This document shows, piece by piece, positions 5,475 to 7,011 of a stretch of 7,011 nt of DNA. The position numbers and the translations under genes were made by a program. Within the stretch, counting starts at the first letter, position 1. Each line of letters opens with the position of its first letter. The notes beneath the pieces were generated by a model. The model was not told the origin of the DNA. It did not search any database and worked only from the letters and a program-made list of their open reading frames with translations. Source of the stretch: Kiritimatiellia bacterium (GTDB lineage: Bacteria > Verrucomicrobiota > Kiritimatiellia > UBA8416); the NCBI GenBank assembly GCA_007126175.1, contig SLBU01000169.1, positions 1 through 7,011 on the forward strand, read 5' to 3'.

Positions 5475-7011
5475 ATGCAACTTTCGATCATCATACCAGC
5501 GCACAACGAAGCCGCCCGACTGCCCGACGTCCTGCAGGCCTATGCCCAGCATTTTAGCCAAAAACTCGGCATCAACTTCGAAATTCTCGTCGTCGCCAAT
5601 TATTGTTCCGATGACACCGCCGCTCAAGCCCGCACCATCGCCCAGGACTTCCCGCAGATCCGCGTCATCGACGAACCCGACCGCATCGGCAAAGGCGGTG
5701 CCATCATCCTGGGAGCCAAGGCGGCCACGGGCGACTGGATCGGCTTTGTCGATGCCGACGGCGCGACCCCGCCCACCGAATTTGCCCGGCTCTATGACGT
5801 TGCCCCCAAAGCCGATGGCGTCATCGCCTCCCGCTGGCTGCCCGGCGCAAATGTCACCGCCTCCCAGAAATGGTTGCGCCTGCTCAGCTCCCGCATCTTC
5901 AATTTTGCCACTCGCATCCTGCTCGGACTCAAATACCACGACACCCAATGCGGTGCCAAAATCTTCCGCAAAGAAGCCTGGCAGAAAATTCTCCCTCACA
6001 TCGGCATCACCCGTTTCGCCTTCGACGTCGATCTCCTCTTCCAGCTCAAACGCCATCACTACCACATCACCGAAGAGCCCACCACCTGGCAAGATGTCGC
6101 CGGCTCCAAAGTCAACGTTTTTTCCTCCTCCCTCGAAATGTTCCTCGCCATCCTCCGCATGCGCCTGCTCTACTCCCCTCTCAAGCCCCTGATAGGCATT
6201 TACGATCGCACCATCGCCAAACCCGTCGAATTCCTGTTGGCCGACCCCCTCTTCCGCCACACCATGCTAATTTCTAGTGCTGCCATGGTATTACACGTTT
6301 GCAATATCCTCTTTCAGCTTGCCGTCGGACGCGGTCTTCCGAAAGAAGAGTATGCTTTGCTCGCAACCTTTTTGGCTACCTTTGCTATTGTTAGCAGACC
6401 AACGGGTACACTTGCCACCGCCATGAATCATTACGCCAGCATTCTCACCCAAAAAGGACAAGAAGGCCTTTTGGGACGTCTCATGATCAAATGGGGTGTA
6501 TTGACCGCATTACCTTCCGTTAGCATCGCCTTGCTGTGTATTCTTTTCGCACAGCCCATTGCCGCATTTTTGTATCTCGATCGAGCGGAACCCGTCATCA
6601 TTGCTGCCCTCGCTATTCCCGCCCTGTGCATTTCCCCAGTTTTTACGGGTGTCATCGCCGGCATGCAGCGCTTCGGCGTGGCCGCGCTGGGACAAGCCAT
6701 GGGCGGCATCGGACGCGTAGCATTTACGGCTGGATTCATTTTTTTGGTACATCCCGCCTCCGGATGGGCCTTGCTCGGACATACGGGCGGACTCTATATC
6801 ACCTTGGTAATTGCAGTTGTTTTTCTGTTCCCTGCCTTGCGAAAGGCAAATAATAACAATGCACCTCTACCAAGCCTGAGGCGCTATCTCGCCCTTACCT
6901 TTATTTTTGGCATCGCTGGCGGCATCTTGCTCACCGGCGACGTTATTCTTGTCAGACGATACTTGCCCGACGCAACAACATTTGCGTATGCCGCAACCAT
7001 CAGCCGCATTG
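5475..7011 (+). CDS. fusion of a family 2 glycosyltransferase and a Wzx/PST-type polysaccharide flippase (partial, runs off the right edge)
   Basis: One frame stays open for 512 codons to the edge. Residues 1-235 are a GT-A fold family 2 enzyme close to ALG5/dolichyl-phosphate-glucose synthase: LSIIIPAHNEAARLP (3-17), DRIGKGGAIILGAKAATGDW (69-88), metal-binding DAD (93-95), IASRW (117-121), DTQCGAKIFRK (156-166) and FAFDVDLLFQL (181-191). It probably transfers a hexose from a nucleotide sugar to a polyprenyl phosphate at the cytoplasmic face. From about 264 onward the protein is hydrophobic, with roughly seven helices visible (near 264-285, 291-313, 340-366, 373-396, 410-426, 438-455, 471-487). 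GDVILVRRYLP (488-498) and FAYAATISRI (503-512) are typical of Wzx/PST flippases. An in-frame TGA at 5460 and the fold beginning at residue 3 fix the ATG at 5475. No Shine-Dalgarno sequence is seen. Third-position GC drops sharply near residue 264. A separate downstream start at Met264 (6264) is possible but has no ribosome-binding site. Confidence 0.88.
   Translation, partial: MQLSIIIPAHNEAARLPDVLQAYAQHFSQKLGINFEILVVANYCSDDTAAQARTIAQDFPQIRVIDEPDRIGKGGAIILGAKAATGDWIGFVDADGATPPTEFARLYDVAPKADGVIASRWLPGANVTASQKWLRLLSSRIFNFATRILLGLKYHDTQCGAKIFRKEAWQKILPHIGITRFAFDVDLLFQLKRHHYHITEEPTTWQDVAGSKVNVFSSSLEMFLAILRMRLLYSPLKPLIGIYDRTIAKPVEFLLADPLFRHTMLISSAAMVLHVCNILFQLAVGRGLPKEEYALLATFLATFAIVSRPTGTLATAMNHYASILTQKGQEGLLGRLMIKWGVLTALPSVSIALLCILFAQPIAAFLYLDRAEPVIIAALAIPALCISPVFTGVIAGMQRFGVAALGQAMGGIGRVAFTAGFIFLVHPASGWALLGHTGGLYITLVIAVVFLFPALRKANNNNAPLPSLRRYLALTFIFGIAGGILLTGDVILVRRYLPDATTFAYAATISRI

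Noticed and set aside
5397..6260. Long - strand open frame of 287 codons opposite the glycosyltransferase
   Set aside because: Its product is a glycine/acidic-rich string without motifs. It exists because the + strand gene uses C-ending codons, while the + strand frame carries clear family 2 glycosyltransferase motifs.
1..7011. CRISPR arrays, tRNA or rRNA genes, complete insertion sequences
   Set aside because: No regularly spaced direct repeats, cloverleaf or rRNA-like sequence, or transposase with terminal inverted repeats was seen on either strand.

Overview
This window carries a complete Rnf electron-transport operon, all on the + strand. It is followed by a short intergenic stretch holding the 3' end of a group II intron on the - strand, and then by the first 512 codons of a large + strand gene that runs off the right edge.

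Positions 1-99 hold what may be the last 29 codons of an upstream gene. The six genes rnfA, B, C, D, G and E fill 100-5145 without real gaps: a 1-nt gap A/B, 4-nt ATGA overlaps at B/C, C/D and D/G, and a 2-nt gap G/E. Together they encode the membrane complex that couples electron flow between ferredoxin and NAD to ion movement across the cytoplasmic membrane. RnfC is the NADH/FMN/Fe-S subunit, RnfB the ferredoxin-side Fe-S subunit, RnfD and RnfG carry covalent FMN, and RnfA and RnfE are paired membrane subunits that share an Fe-S centre. Every expected subunit is present and none is visibly broken. The direction of flow and the ion used (Na+ or H+) cannot be read from the sequence.

The 329-nt gap at 5146-5474 contains a well-formed group II intron domain V hairpin and a domain VI hairpin with a bulged branch-point A, both on the - strand. 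No complete reverse transcriptase lies upstream of them, so this is the truncated tail of an intron just behind the rnf operon. A possible extended -10 promoter sits at the right end of the gap.

From 5475 to the edge, one uninterrupted frame encodes a family 2 glycosyltransferase of the dolichyl-phosphate-glucose synthase (ALG5-like) type, joined in frame to a Wzx/PST-type polysaccharide flippase. Codon use changes abruptly at the join: GC at third positions falls from 24/30 to 12/30 codons around residue 264. That suggests two genes of different history have been fused. This fusion is the most unusual object in the window.

Organism: a GC-rich anaerobe or facultative anaerobe with strongly C-ending codons. 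The gene order A-B-C-D-G-E is the proteobacterial one, but the long RnfB and short RnfC resemble those of Clostridia and other anaerobes. I would guess the Verrucomicrobiota/Kiritimatiellota/Lentisphaerota side of the PVC group, but this is an impression and not something the sequence proves.
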